From Peromyscus leucopus (Eukaryota > Chordata > Mammalia > Rodentia > Cricetidae), in assembly GCF_004664715.2 (NCBI RefSeq), contig NC_051063.1, positions 145,928,165 through 145,992,164 of the forward strand: DNA of 64,000 nt, given 5' to 3'. Positions within the stretch are counted from its first letter, which is position 1; every line of letters starts with the position of its first letter. The translations under genes and the position numbers were made by a program. Shown one piece after another: positions 45,690-57,834 of this stretch. Under the pieces are notes generated by a model, which was not told the origin of the DNA, did no database searches, and saw only the letters and a list, made by a program, of their open reading frames with translations.

Positions 45690-47410
45690 AAAACAAATTC
45701 CTTGAAAGATACCGACTACCAGAAAATTACTCAGCTAAATAGAGAAATTGAATTCCTCATTTTAAAGTCTTCCAAAATAGAAATTCCAGACCTAGATGGT
45801 TTCACTGGCAAATCTTACCAAACATTTAAGGAAGAATTAATAGCAACTCCCAAAATCTATTTCAGGGGGGGAAAAAAACAAATCACTTCCCACTCATTTT
45901 ATTAGTGCAGCATCACTCTTAATACAAAGGCAGAATAAAGCATTGTAAGAAAAAATAACTATAAACAGGTATGCTTCATGGACTCTCTACATACAAATCC
46001 CCAACAGTTTTTGGCAAATAAGTGCATCGCTGTATTAAAAGGATTAGTGATGATCAGGCAGACTTCATCTCAGGAATGCAAGGGAGATTTTGTATTTGAA
46101 AGTTAATCAACACAAATCACCTATTATCAGGACATGACGTTTCATGATACAAAACAAAACCTGTGAGTAGGTAGAAAAAATTCACTTAACCAAAGGTCAT
46201 CTCCAAAACCCTAGCACACAGCACCTGCCTTTGGCTAAAGTAAGAAGCTAGTCAATACTTGTCTGTCATCACTGTTCACATTCACTGGAAGTCCTAGCCA
46301 GTGTAGTTAAAAATAAAAACTAAGGTGTATTCATACGGGGAAGGAAGAAAAGTGTAGTTTCTATTCAAAGAGGACACAGTTTTCCATACTGAAAAGCATG
46401 AAGAATCCACCCAAACAAACAACACTGGTGCACAACACTGGAGGAAGGAAGGGCCCGTCAGTGAGTCTAGGAAGAGCCGAGAGCCAAGCTAGTGTGGCAG
46501 TCTGTTGTATCTCACCAACAATGAACAAGGAGAATTTGACGTGTAAAGTAGCACAATCTAGAGCAGAAAAAGAAAAAGTAGCTAAGCACAAATACCACAA
46601 AATATGTTCATAGTTTGTATGTTAAAAGCAACAAAAGTCTGCTGTAAGAAAGTAGATGACCTAAATGAAGAGAAAGATGCATCCTGTTGATGGAATCAGA
46701 GTCAGATCGTCAGTATACCAAATCTTCCCTCCCAGATTGGTCATAAATTAAACAGAGACCCTGCCAAAATCACAAGTTCCTTTGTAGAGATCAACAAAAC
46801 AGTTCTAAAATATATATGGAAAGGTGAAAGACCTCAAATAAAAAAGAAAGACACTACCTGGTTTTAAGACCTGCTATAATGCTTCACCAGTTCCAAATGT
46901 GTTGACAGAAGGATGGGCAGTAGCTCATTAAAATAGCCCAAAAAATAGAGCTTGCAGACGTACTTAGCTGGGCTTGGCAGAGGCATTGAGTCGGTTCAGT
47001 GGAGAAAGGGTAGTTATCCTAGCTTGTGGTGTTGAAATAATTAAATATCCATTTGCAAGAGAGAGAGAGAGAGACTTGATTCACATGTTTTATGTAAAAA
47101 CTAGTTCAAAATAGATCATAGACTTAGTTAACATGTGAAACTGCAAAACTTAGAGGAGAAAACCATACAGTAGTAACATGTGATCCATAAAGGAAGAAAT
47201 TAAATATTAGGATTCACAGGAACTTAAAAGTTTGTCTATAAAAGGCACTATGCAAAGAATAAAAGGACAACTGATAAATTAAGAGAAAATATTTGCAAAT
47301 CACATATTCAGATAAAGGGCTTATGCCTAGGATATATTTTAAAGAACTCTTGGAACTCAGAAACAGAAAACATACAGTCCAGTTTTAAATGAGTACAAGA
47401 TCATTTTTCA
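45690..47410 (+). mobile_element. Decayed L1 ORF2 fragment, sense strand
   Basis: The DNA follows L1 ORF2 from the linker upstream of the reverse transcriptase ('ccagacctagatggtttcactggcaaatcttacc') through the reverse-transcriptase region ('ggcagacttcatctcaggaatgcaagg') to the C-terminal part ('caaagaataaaaggacaactgataaattaagagaaaatatttgcaaatcac'). Many stops and frameshifts are present. There are no intact reading frames. Confidence 0.75.
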
Positions 47411-49605
47411 GAGCCTGCTTGAGAGTGTTGTTTGGTGTTCTTTGTACTGGAGTTAGGAGGAGTCAGGCTGTCACTAGTCACACAGCTTTCTGTGCATACT
47501 CACGACTTAGCACCGTGTATTTCCTAGTTCTGTCTGCTTCCTTAGAGTAAGTTCATCTAGTATCTGAGTGTACCTGGTGCTCTGATTGTGGTAGCTAAGC
47601 TCCATTCTCTGATTCAAAGACTAGGGCTCCTTGGAGAAGTGCTGAGTTGTAGAACTGGTCTGGTGTAGGGAAGTACCAGATAACCCAGAGGGGCCAGGGA
47701 ATAAGGATATAGTTATCAAAACGTTGCAGGGACCAGTCTTCCAAAAAGACATCCCAGTTGCCAAAACTAGAAACATTTAAATTACAGTAGTTTGAGGTTA
47801 TAACACGAGGAATAAGAAATGCTGACTCCATCATTCACATACATATGGTTGACTAAATAAGAAAGACGTGACACATCCTCCTTAGATAGCAGCTCTAATT
47901 AGTAAATTTGGAAGAATAAAAAGAATAAAAGCAACTTTAGAATAGCATAGTGCAACAGCCGTAATTGCTGTAGGCAGACCAGTAAATAAGTGCTGCAGGT
48001 AGTGGGCAAACATTTAAAGTGAAACACGTTATTTATATAGCCTCAAATTGCCTTTCCTTGAATATGTGATGTTTACAGAGGGGAAACTTGTGATTTTACA
48101 ATGGAGAATCCTGAAGGACATTACCTTAATTTAGGTAGCCAGCTTAACATCGCTAGTAGTAAAGTGAAAAGATGACATCTGCCTTCTGATAAGGTCAGGT
48201 ATTCTTCAAAAGTTCACATCCTAAAAAAAAAAAAAAGTTCACATCTTGGTGGAATCACTATTAATGGAGTGCAAAGCTTTACAAATGCGGTCATTTTAGT
48301 CTCAACAGTTTCTTTGGGATGTTAACCTCAGAAAACCGAGTACACTGTGTGAAGGAGCTCTCTTTGCAGGTGCTCTCTGCTGTGGAGTAGAAAGGTTAAA
48401 ACACAAACGTGCATAACAAAGAAGTATGCCTGAAAAGAGCAACCATTTAGCATGGTTTCTTGCTCACCTTGCCAGAAGGCAGTACCTGCTAGGAGTTTTC
48501 AGAAACTAAGTCACTTAAGGCATAGAAAAACGTGTTAGACCCAAGCACATTTGAAAACTGCTTAATAAAATTGTATCTAGTCACAGAAAAAAAAAAAAGA
48601 AACAAAACCATGAACCCCTGTGGAAAATTAAAAGTTTGTCATATAAGCTATTTACACACATATCTGTAGATTAAAGTGTACACTTTCTTTTACACACACA
48701 AGAATTTGACACTATTTTGCTGTCTGTCTTCCAAGTTGGAGATATTGGAATAATGTGTCTAAATGAATAGCTGAACTGTGCTTTGCCAACGTGTATGCTG
48801 AGTGCTTGTTTTGTTGGGTAATAATCAGCCCCTCCTTTTTCAGCCATTCAGTGCAGAGAAACCGGCTTTAAGATTATGATTTCTGTATCAGGGAGGCTTA
48901 GGACACTTAACAAGTTGGAAGAAACTTGACTTACTCAAATACATTGGAAAATAACAATGAGCATACTGTTTCTAGCATATTAATATTTCATAAATGCTTG
49001 AAAGAAAAGGAGAAAACATGTTTCATTCAGTTTTTACTATTTGTAGATTTTAATTCCCTTTTCCCCATCTTATTTTTTTTCCTATGCAAGGTTTTACTCC
49101 CCTAAGATAGTTTGATTCATGTGAATACTATGGTTTGCAAATGGTAAACATACATTATTATTCAAAACGGTAGCATTTATTAGCAAACATGTGTTGTGTT
49201 TTATAATGCTGTGCTGGCCACCAGGGGAAAAAAAGCACACAACAGTTTCCCAGTTGGGGTAGTGATGCAGGGATTCAAATGTGTAAGTGCAGTGTTGCAC
49301 GTGGAAGTGTCCCAGGAGCATCTGCTGTGTGTAGGAGAGGTCCATGTAAGAATAGGTGGAGGGAGAGGTGGGCTAGGGTAGGCTGGGGCTTAAATCCCTG
49401 GCCAGAGAATTTAAAAGAATTTCCCATTATTTTGAAAAATCAGCTATAATATAGAGGCAAGTAAGTTACATCATTTGTTATGTATATAACCTCTGTAAAG
49501 TTCCCAGCAGCCACTAGAATACAATGCCATGTTTTTCTAAAGAACTTGTTGCAAGTACCAACAGTCTTAGTTAACTCTCTTATCCCTCTTATGTGCTGAG
49601 TACAG

Positions 49606-49629
49606 TCGGAGGAAGAGGAATTGGAGTTG
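49606..49629 (+). CDS. Mef2a: Mef2a beta microexon (24 nt, SEEEELEL, residues 289-296)
   Basis: This exon encodes SEEEELEL exactly, between 'gctgagtacag' and 'ttg|gtgagt'. The beta domain is an acidic activator insert in MEF2 proteins, included mainly in neurons and muscle. At 24 nt it is a true microexon, phase 0-0, so skipping removes eight residues without frame change. The upstream region has CU-rich 'ttaactctcttatccctctt' (about 49571-49590) ending some 16 nt before the acceptor, a plausible PTB/nSR100-type regulatory context. The intron donors on both sides are strong. Confidence 0.96.
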
Positions 49630-50813
49630 GTGAGTGTGGTTTCCTGCTTGAAAGGAGTTGAAAAATATATAAAAAGTACTAATTATTTTAAATGTTTTAA
49701 TCTAACCAGTGTTCCTTTGTTACACAGATATTTTTCTATTTGTTTTCCACTATTCAGATATTTTTAATTAAGAAAGTCATCTACTGGTACTACTGACCCC
49801 TAGTTTTTGTTTATTGTTGTATATATTGGTGCATTTTATTTGGGGGGTGGGGGAGACATACTGAAATAGCCCATAAGAACAATAGCTGCCCATGAGCACA
49901 AGACACTTCAATCTTTTTCTTCTAAGAAAATACACAAAATACCTTATGTGGCTCTCCAGATTATTAAAGTATTTTTAGAAAATGACTTCACCCTCAGAGT
50001 CCCTCAGATTGTAACACAGAAAGTGTGTTATGTTTCTTTCTTTCAAAAAGATTACATCATTTTTGGTGAGGTCACCTTTTTCAGAGTTGGAATTATTTCA
50101 TCCTGCATGAGACAGTCTGAACCACAAGGGGGTTCCCTGTTTACAGAAGGAAACATCTGTAATTGAACCTACAAAAATTTACTTTTTATCAGAAGATACT
50201 TGGTTCTTAAAAGCAACCTTTACCTTTTTTTCCAAAACAAATATTTTCTTTTGTCTTTTCCTCTGGAAAATAAACTTGACTAAAAGTAACTTAGTTCTTT
50301 GTTGGGAACTAAAACCCAAACTTAACAGATGTCATATGCATTCCAAGTCAGTTGCTAATTATATGACTCTAGTCTAAGGGGAATGAAAGTGTTGAGGTTC
50401 TAGCATGGGTAGGGGTTAGGAGTGCATGAGAGCATGGGGTATAAAGGCATCAGTTGGTTTCATGTACTTATTATTACATGTTTATGCATGCTGGTGTGTT
50501 TTGCACAGTTTGTTTTCTTTTCAAATAAGGTTGGTTTTCTGTTCTCTACTCTTAAAATAAGAGATGGTCTTTTATTTGCTCTGTGCTTGCTTGTTTTGAA
50601 TGTCATTTTGTTTTGGCATCTGAAATACACTGATTAGCTATAAATGTGATGCTAGATTATACAATGAATACCTTTGGAGGAAAATGCTTTGGTTAAGGAT
50701 ACCATTAATGGCTGCATTATAGTTCAAACTGAAATAATTTTTCTTATACTAGACCCCACTGTTTAACCTTAAACCGTTGTCCTAAATGCTTTCCTTAATT
50801 ACCTAGCACTGTG

Positions 50814-50827
50814 CTGCCCTCTAGTGG
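50814..50827 (-). promoter_or_regulatory. CTCF-like motif
   Basis: ctgccctctagtgg, read on the minus strand as CCACTAGAGGGCAG, fits every position of the CTCF core consensus CCASYAGRKGGCRS. It is not obviously inside a B2 element, the usual rodent carrier of new CTCF sites. Binding is not shown by sequence alone. Confidence 0.55.
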
Positions 50828-52159
50828 TTCTGAAAGTCACTTCTTCATGGAATACATGCTGCAGAGATGTGGTGGGCAGAAGCAATAGAAGGGAGTGTCC
50901 TACCAAGGAGGTTGCCGTGAAGATGAGCCTAGAGTGGGATAGCCTACACCACACCATCTCAACACTGTGCTTTTTCACCTAGTGTGGTTTGAGGCTGAAT
51001 TAAGTCCAGAGTAAATACCTACCAACCCACTGAAATTGTTGACTTGATGTTGACACTCAAAGTGTCTCCACCTGTCATAACAATGTATGCCAGTGTATGA
51101 CTTCCTACTTACTTGAAGTAACACATAGCTGCAGAATCTCAGATAGTTTGAGTGTGTTCAGAGGTAGAAATTATGAAAATAACAAAGATTACTAGAAACT
51201 GTAGTCATTCACATTTCTTAAATTTGATTCAGACTCTAAAATTTAAATCAATTGAAAATGCAAAGCAGAACCAGAAATTCAGTTCACTAGAACTTAGAAA
51301 GTTACTCAAACTGTTTGTGCCCTAAAATAATCGTTTGATTGGCTCTGATCCAAAGTGAAGCTCCCAGACCCATGTTGGGGACTTTTTTGGCCTTGCACTT
51401 GTAGAATCATTTTATCTCATTTCAGATTTAGTGGGATGGCTGTGGGTCAGAGGAATGTAAATATATTTGTCTGTTGGAATCACCAATACTGTAAACTTTA
51501 ACTACAGAAAGTGTCTGAGGACAGTAAGAATGCTGTCTTGGGCTCCTTTCTACTACTCCTTTGATTGTCAGCAGGAGTCCCGGAAGCCAGGCAGGACAAA
51601 CATGCCTCACTTCCCTCTGTAAGCAATTAAAGGAGTCAGAGAAGTGAAGTGGCCTTTCTCCAGGCATAAGAAGGGGTGAATCAGTGACTGAAACCCGGGT
51701 AGTATACCCGCACATTCTGTAGTATTCCAGATGTCCTTTGAGAAGAGGTATAAAAAGTGCAGACTGACATGAAAGAACTGAGGTCTAGATTCTCCTTAAA
51801 AGACCACCTTTTAGGATTCACATTTAGCCAAAGGCCTTCATTCATCTCATGGCTTTTGGAAATTAGTGGTAGAGAAAATCTAGTCTCCTCCAGACTCTTT
51901 AGAACCCATGGATACTCCGTGATACTTTTATTATTATGAAAATATCCATCATCAAGCCATAACTTCATTCGTAAAACAGACGTTGCTTGTCCTTTAGCTT
52001 TCCTGTATACAAACTGTGGAGCAACAGAATCTGAGCCCTGATTTGGGAAATGTCAGCTTTAGGTCAGTGTGAGGAAAAACTGACCCCGTCACACTCCTAA
52101 TCATGAAAGACAGGAGCTGTCCTAAAATAGCCTCTTCATTTAAGAGTTGACTTTTTTTT

Positions 52160-52312
52160 TGCCTAGGTCTTTAATAGGCACGCCTTTAATACCCACAGTC
52201 AGGAGGCAGAGGCAGGTGAGTTCAAGGCCAGTCTGGTCTAGATAGCAAGTTTCAGGCTAACCAGGGCTACACAGACCTTGTCTCAACAAATACGAAGAAG
52301 AAGAAGAATAGT
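52160..52312 (+). mobile_element. B1 SINE, plus strand, diverged
   Basis: 'ggcacgcctttaatacccacagtcaggaggcagaggcaggtgagttcaaggccagtctgg' to 'cagggctacacagaccttgtctc' and a GAA-rich tail. Confidence 0.85.
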
Positions 52313-52998
52313 TGACTTTTTTTATTTACTCCCACCCCGGCTACAATATTACTATGTAGATATAGCTAGTCAGTAAGTATTTAATAGCACTCTATTCATA
52401 GCCCTTTGAAAAGTATATTATTTAAAAACTTAAAGCCTTTCCTTTAAAAAAAAAAAAAAACTGGAATGTGCTATAAAGACCTAGGTCCCCTGCAGGGTGA
52501 GCCAAGGGGAAACTGGGACACGGTGTGGATAAGCCACAACCTAAAACAGTAGTGTTTAAGGACTGCGAAGGAGGTAGTCTTGATTCCTGGACTCTTAGAC
52601 TTAGAATCTCACGGATTCCAATGACTTTGGCCACCATCAGCCATTTCAAACCTACACAGACTTCATTTAATGTAGCCTGACAATACTTGCAGCGACATCA
52701 GGCCCTCATTAAACTAGCACACAAAAGTGTGACTGCCTGTAAGATAGGCATTAATATGCTGTGTTTTTAAAGGGGGGAAATAAATAATAACTATAAAAAC
52801 AGATCTCTTAAAATGAAATATTTAGTTATTCCCATTAGTATCTTTAAGATTTTCATATCATCACTGTGTCAGGAAATAATGGCATCCACATAAAACTGTG
52901 AAAAGTGTCACATTTAAATTGAAAGTTATTTTTAAACTATTCAGTCTGAACATAAATACCACATAATTACACTTCCTCTTTTTTCTGATCTCTCTCAG

Positions 52999-53125
52999 AA
53001 TGCCCAGAGGATAAGCAGTTCTCAAGCCACTCAGCCTCTCGCCACCCCTGTGGTGTCCGTGACAACTCCGAGCTTGCCTCCGCAGGGCCTGGTGTACTCA
53101 GCGATGCCCACAGCCTACAACACTG
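52999..53125 (+). CDS. Mef2a: Mef2a coding exon with p38 target threonines (residues 297-338)
   Basis: This 127-nt exon encodes NAQRISSSQATQPLATPVVS, VTTPSLPPQGLVYSAMPTAYNT and the first base of an Asp codon. Counting the 18 missing residues and the a1+beta isoform, the two TP sites fall at Thr312 (LATP) and Thr319 (VTTP), exactly the p38 phosphorylation sites known in MEF2A. This confirms the exon assembly. The acceptor is 'ttttctgatctctctcag' and the donor 'actg|gtgagc', phase 0-1. Confidence 0.97.
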
Positions 53126-53411
53126 GTGAGCCGCCTCTGGGGCCTCTCCTCTCCAGGACTCTCCTCTTCACCGTTTCTGCCAAACCGCTGTACTTGTTTA
53201 GTGTTGTAAGCATGTCTAGTGATAATACTATTTCTGTTTTTTTTTTTGTTTGAAATTGAAATGCATATTTTTAGAGTGCTAAACCTTTAAAAAAAATACA
53301 TAAAATGAATTGGTAATAGATGTAAGTTATTTCTCCAATGTGCTGTTAGTGCTTCTGCTTTTGTCTTGTTTCAGTTAGCAGTTTTTCTGTTTTGTTTGTT
53401 TGCTTTTATTT

Positions 53412-53528
53412 ATTTTTTGAGACAGGTTGGTTTTGTTTTGTTTTATGAAACAGCCCTGGACCAGGTTGGTCTCACTCATAGAGATCCACCTGTCTCTGTC
53501 TCGAAGTGCTGGGCTAGGCCTGGCCTTT
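53412..53528 (-). mobile_element. B1 SINE, minus strand, with internal changes
   Basis: 'tttttgagacaggttgg', a GTTTT-rich insertion, then 'gccctggaccaggttggtctcactcatagagatccacctgtctc' to 'gaagtgctgggctaggcctggcc'. Confidence 0.75.
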
Positions 53529-54819
53529 TACTGCTTTTTGACGAAGAAGCAGGTAGCCATTGCTAAGTGGCAGGCACTCCACCAAGGACGGCAGGAGCAG
53601 GTGCTCACAGTTTTCACGTCGTCTCTTACTGTACAGTGTCTGTTCGTCCACACTTTGGAGGTCAGATGGTTGGTCTTTATGCTGTAAACGTGCTTTGGGA
53701 AGGGCAGACGTCTCTTAAGGGGTGGCAGGTGCTCTGCTGTGCCAGGCAAGATGTGTTTTCCTCCAGAGCCACTGGTTCGGTCTGTGTTTTTGTACTGTGG
53801 GGGGAAATGATCACCTTCTTCATTCCTCCTCACTGCCAGTCACTCTGCTTCTGAGAATAAAATAGGCTTTCATTCGGTTTGTTGTTTTGTTTTGAGACTT
53901 TCCATCTTAAAATACTCTGGAGACAGAGGGCTGCTATGACAGTTCAGGAGTGTCCCGGTGATGCGGGAGGGGCCCTCCTGGCCAAATGGACCATATGGAG
54001 GACTGATGTGCAGTTGGTCCCCTGTTGGGTTACCGCTCGTTCTAAGGCAGACAGGAGGCACATGTGCTTTCACTTTCTCCCCAGCTGAGCCAAATACCTG
54101 TGGTCTGGGAAAGCAGTAAATCACACCTTGTTGGTTGTCCAGAGACTGCAGTGCAAAGAAGTCAGCTCCTGAGTGGACTGTGGTGGAGAGCTCCTAATTT
54201 TAGACTACAGGGTTAAGTGCTTTGGCCCCAGCACTCAGACTGCTGTGTGGCGCTATCTGGAGGAACAGGCAGTTTATGCATTTGATTGGCACTGTAACAT
54301 AGTGTCAAGGCCACATCCCAGGCAGTAAATAAAGAAATGAATGAACGAGCCTCTTTTTAAATAAAAGTAAAATAGTCTGAATCCCATAGACACTTCTCAT
54401 CCCCATCAGTAATGCCACTGCCAGTGTCAGAATTATTGAGTGTGTTCTACAGATAGATGTTGAACATGGGTGACAGGTTCCCTAGCAGGCACTGTAAACA
54501 GAGCATGTGGTCAGTAGTGGGGTTCAGCTCTGGAAGAGAGAGACAAGCAGCCCTGGGAAAGACCTGTCCTCTGTGTCAGGGCTGTCTGTCAGCAGAGACC
54601 CAGGCAGGAAGGAGTCCGATAGGCAGAGCAAGGCGAATGGCACAAGCCAGGGCAGTTAGAATTGAGCTGGAGAAGTGCGGGATTTGCTGGATAGGTTACA
54701 GATGTTCATGTTGTCTTGGGAGCATTGGGAAGCCAGAAAAAAAGGTTTTATCAAGGAGTGTCACAGTCATATTGGTTGTCTTCAGAACTGTCATTTCGGC
54801 TTCAGTTCTCGTTTGTAGG

Positions 54820-54956
54820 AGATGGTTCTGTGGTTAAGACTTGGTGCTACCCTTGCAGAGGACTCCAGTTTGGACCCCGGCACCCGAGTCAGGTGGTTCC
54901 CAACGTGCCTTAACTCCAGCTCCAGGCGAGCCCAGCACCCTCTTCTGGCCTGTATG
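54820..54956 (+). mobile_element. B2 SINE, plus strand
   Basis: 'ggagatggttctgtggttaagacttggtgctacccttgcagaggactccagtttgg' to 'agcaccctcttctggcctgtatggga', ending in the (CA)n run. Confidence 0.85.
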
Positions 54957-54979
54957 GGACAGACAGACACACAGACACA

Positions 54980-55051
<72 letters not shown>
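54957..55051. repeat. (CA)n microsatellite at a B2 3' end
   Basis: GACA/GACACA units, then about 36 CA units. Confidence 0.96.
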
Positions 55052-55053
<2 letters not shown>

Positions 55054-56127
55054 CACGTAGTTAAAATAGCAAAAACAAATCTTGTTTTTTTAACTGAATG
55101 CCAATAAGTCATGGAGAGGTAGTTTAGTAGTCCAAGTAATAGTGTGTTGGTGCCTGGGCTAGAGCAACGAGGACACACTGTGTGGTGAACCCTGACGAAC
55201 TGGAGTGATGGCAGGCAGGATTGAGCACACTGAGTTGTTGACGGTGGTGGAATCAGAGGGCAGCAAGGAAGGAAGGAAGGAATGTTAGCAGTCAGTGAGC
55301 ACCACTGCCTGTGCAGTTAGAGTGTGAGTGCAGATGATCAAGAAAGGAAGAGCAGCTCTCAGGAGAGCAGAAGCCTAGTTCGGGTTATGCCAAAGTTAAG
55401 GTGTTGGTAGAGATGGCCAAGTGGGATGTGTCAAATGGGTGGCTGGACAGGCCAAGAAGTCGAAAGTGAGTTGTGGATCAGACGTGTCCCTAGGGCAGAC
55501 ATCAGTATGGCAGCCACGCCAGCCTCTGTGGGGATGGCTGAGACTTTCTGGGCATGTCAGTGTGAAAGAATAGTCACCTAGAAACCTAAGTGCCAACTGC
55601 ACTATCTCAACTCGGTCTCTTTTTTCCTTAAGAAATGTTAATTCAGTAGCAAGACCAACTGCTTTAAACACCTTTCTTGAGACATGAGGAGAAAGTTAAA
55701 AGTAGAAGTTTCTGTCACCTTTCCTCTGAACTAGATGAAGAATCCAAGTGTTAATGATGAGCGGAAGTCACTTCATGACATCAAGATCTACTGTCCTAAG
55801 CCTGGGTCACAGTAATTATGACTGATCATTGGTAGAAAAGGACTTGTGTGTCATAGAAAGATATGAACTTCAGGTGACATGTGCAGTCAGGGAGCCATTA
55901 AAACAAATGTAGTTCATTGTGTCGTGGTGTAAGTTCAATGTCTTTGTTCTAAGCTTGGCACATAAGAAAGCTTGTCTTTACTGTCCTACTCAGAATCAAG
56001 ATGTATTGATCCAATTTCAGTCCAGTGTGTCTCTTTGTCCCAGAGGGCAGGCATATTTATCTAGAATAATAACTGGAGAGGAACGACAGCATGACTGGCT
56101 TGTGGTAATAGGAACTTCCTTTTGTAG

Positions 56128-56254
56128 ATTACTCACTGACCAGCGCTGACCTGTCGGCCCTGCAAGGCTTCACCTCCCCTGGAATGCTGTCTCTGGGGCA
56201 GGCGTCAGCCTGGCAGCAACACCATCTTGGACAAGCAGCCCTCAGCTCTCTAGT
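56128..56254 (+). CDS. Mef2a: Mef2a coding exon (residues 339-381)
   Basis: This 127-nt exon completes the Asp codon (G|AT) and encodes YSLTSADLSALQGFTSPGML, SLGQASAWQQHHLGQAALSSL and two bases of a Val codon. It is part of the transactivation domain. The acceptor is 'aacttccttttgtag' and the donor 'tagt|gtgagt', with phase 1 at the start and 2 at the end. QGFTSPGM and GQASAW differ at single positions from the human sequence as I recall it. The reading frame is intact. Confidence 0.96.
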
Positions 56255-57116
56255 GTGAGTAACTGGAACGCTCCCTGAGCTTTTGCACATGGCCTGCACA
56301 CTCCTCCTGTCACTAGGAGTCTTTTGCTTTGCAGGCTGTCTTGAACAACCAACTCTGCCACGATTCCCGTTTATGTAGACACAAGTGTTGGGAGAAAGTA
56401 TTTTCTTAACACAGCTCTAGAGAGTAGCACGGATGCTGAGCAAACCCGACATTCCTTGAAGGGACTTGGGGAGCAGAACTTTCCCTTTAAACATAGAGTG
56501 TCACGTGGTATCAAGGGATTCCCAAGGCCCAGATGCCACCTGTGTGTGCCCCTCCTCACTCACAGATGAATAAGCCATTGCTTCCCAGAATCACCTGAGT
56601 CTGCTCCCTGAAGAAAGGCTGTGCCTTCACTTTCTCCTTAGATCTTAGTAGAGAAGTAGTATTGAATACTGTATGTATGAATCAGGTGCCACAGGACTCC
56701 TTTGGTTGTTTCTGGCCCAGTACACAAACTGCCTTTTTCATAAAGGAATGTTCCTTGTGGGCAGGGTGTGAGGCAAGGAGGATTTACGGTGGTGCCCGGG
56801 AGAGACCTGACTCCCTGAACATTAGAAGGAACCAGTACAAGAGAGCATCCGGAAGAGGGGCAGCATAGCACCAGCTGTCTGCTTCGCACCTGATCAGGCC
56901 TGGGACACCTTAGCCCCCTGCCCACCGTGCCGAGAGCCAGCAACTCCTTTCTCTTGGATGGTGAAAGAACCCCACATGTGGATTCCACCCAGCAGTGCTC
57001 TGGAGAATTGTGTCATGGGTGAAAGTGCCAAGTGCCTTAGGGAGATGATTTGCCTGTATCGAAGCTATTGAAGCCTTAGAATTGTTCTGAATGGAAGTGT
57101 TAACAAATGGTAGACC

Positions 57117-57287
57117 TAGCTGGGTGGTGGTGGCGCACGCCTTTAATCCCAGTACTCGGGAGGCAGAGCCAGCCAGATCTCTGTGAGTTCGAGGCTAGCC
57201 TGATCTATAGAGCGAGATCCAGGACAGGCACCAAAACTATACAGAGAAACCCTGTCTTGAAAAACGAAAAACAACAACAACAAAAAA
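57117..57287 (+). mobile_element. B1 SINE, plus strand
   Basis: 'ctagctgggtggtggtggcgcacgcctttaatccc' to 'atacagagaaaccctgtcttg' with an A/CAA tail. Confidence 0.93.
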
Positions 57288-57307
57288 CAATGGTGGCCCT
57301 AAAAGCT

Positions 57308-57408
57308 AGACATTTGGTGCTACCTACAGTCCCAGCTGCTCAGGGGGTTGAGGCTCAGGAATTGAGGACCGTCCCTGGGCAACAGAGGGACACAGTGACA
57401 AAACACAA
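57308..57408 (+). mobile_element. Old 7SL-derived monomer (proto-B1/FLAM-like)
   Basis: 'ggtgctacctacagtcccagctgctcagggggttgaggctcagg' and 'gtccctgggcaacagagggacacagtgac' keep 7SL/Alu-type phrases ('acctacagtcccagct', 'cctgggcaacag') that rodent B1 has lost. Confidence 0.5.
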
Positions 57409-57834
57409 ACAAATAATGAGCCCAGGAGGTAAGTGGAAATGGCTGCCAGCTTAGACATAGAGGGAAAGTCCTGTCTCCCACACTACCCCAAGCCAGTTCC
57501 TGGCCTTTCAGAAGCTATTTGCTCTGTGGAAAACAAGGATGATTCCATTTGCATCTCATGGCTGTTGTGAGGAGATGAGATGTGCCTGTCACGGGGCCCC
57601 AGCAGAGAAGACACTAAGGGAAGGGAGACAGGGAACAGAATTCAAGGTCTGTATTGTTCTCTCTTGAGACAGCATCAGACACTCTAACTGCGGAAGTATG
57701 TTTGGGATACATACGTGCTTCCCAGTTTGGATCTCAGACCCTCAGCTTTCCCAGACAGGGAGTGTCTGCTGAGCTGTGCTCTGAGTTATGCAGATGCACT
57801 ACCAAGCCATCTCACCTCTGTTGTCTTTCCACAG

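Larger units (their letters stand above)
41990..49605 (+). other. Mef2a: Mef2a intron, 7.6 kb, before the beta microexon
   Basis: It contains decayed L1 blocks and a B2 (listed). 42000-42970 is plain intron. 42978-43003 is an A run followed by 600 bp of unassigned sequence (43004-43620). 47420-49600 is plain intron apart from oligo-A runs at 48223-48236 and 48587-48598. Confidence 0.9.
49630..52998 (+). other. Mef2a: Mef2a intron, 3.4 kb
   Basis: Unusually repeat-poor: I see only one B1 (52160-52312) and an A run (52446-52460). The CTCF-like motif at 50814-50827 lies here. No gene is seen. Confidence 0.9.
53126..56127 (+). other. Mef2a: Mef2a intron, 3.0 kb
   Basis: Contains a B1, a B2 and a (CA)n run, listed separately. 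53540-54810 and 55100-56120 show no gene or clear repeat. Confidence 0.9.
56255..57834 (+). other. Mef2a: Mef2a last intron, 1.6 kb
   Basis: Contains a B1 and an older B1/Alu-related element (listed). 56300-57100 and 57420-57830 are otherwise featureless. Confidence 0.9.

Noticed and set aside
53050..53253. Open frame continuing past the donor of the exon ending at 53125
   Set aside because: It is intron read-through. The donor gtgagc and exact phase match with the next exon support splicing at 53125.
54957..55051. Long open frames of alternating Cys-Val or Thr-His in CA/TG runs (also at 6279, 12321, 39774)
   Set aside because: Dinucleotide repeats lack stop codons in most frames and are not genes.
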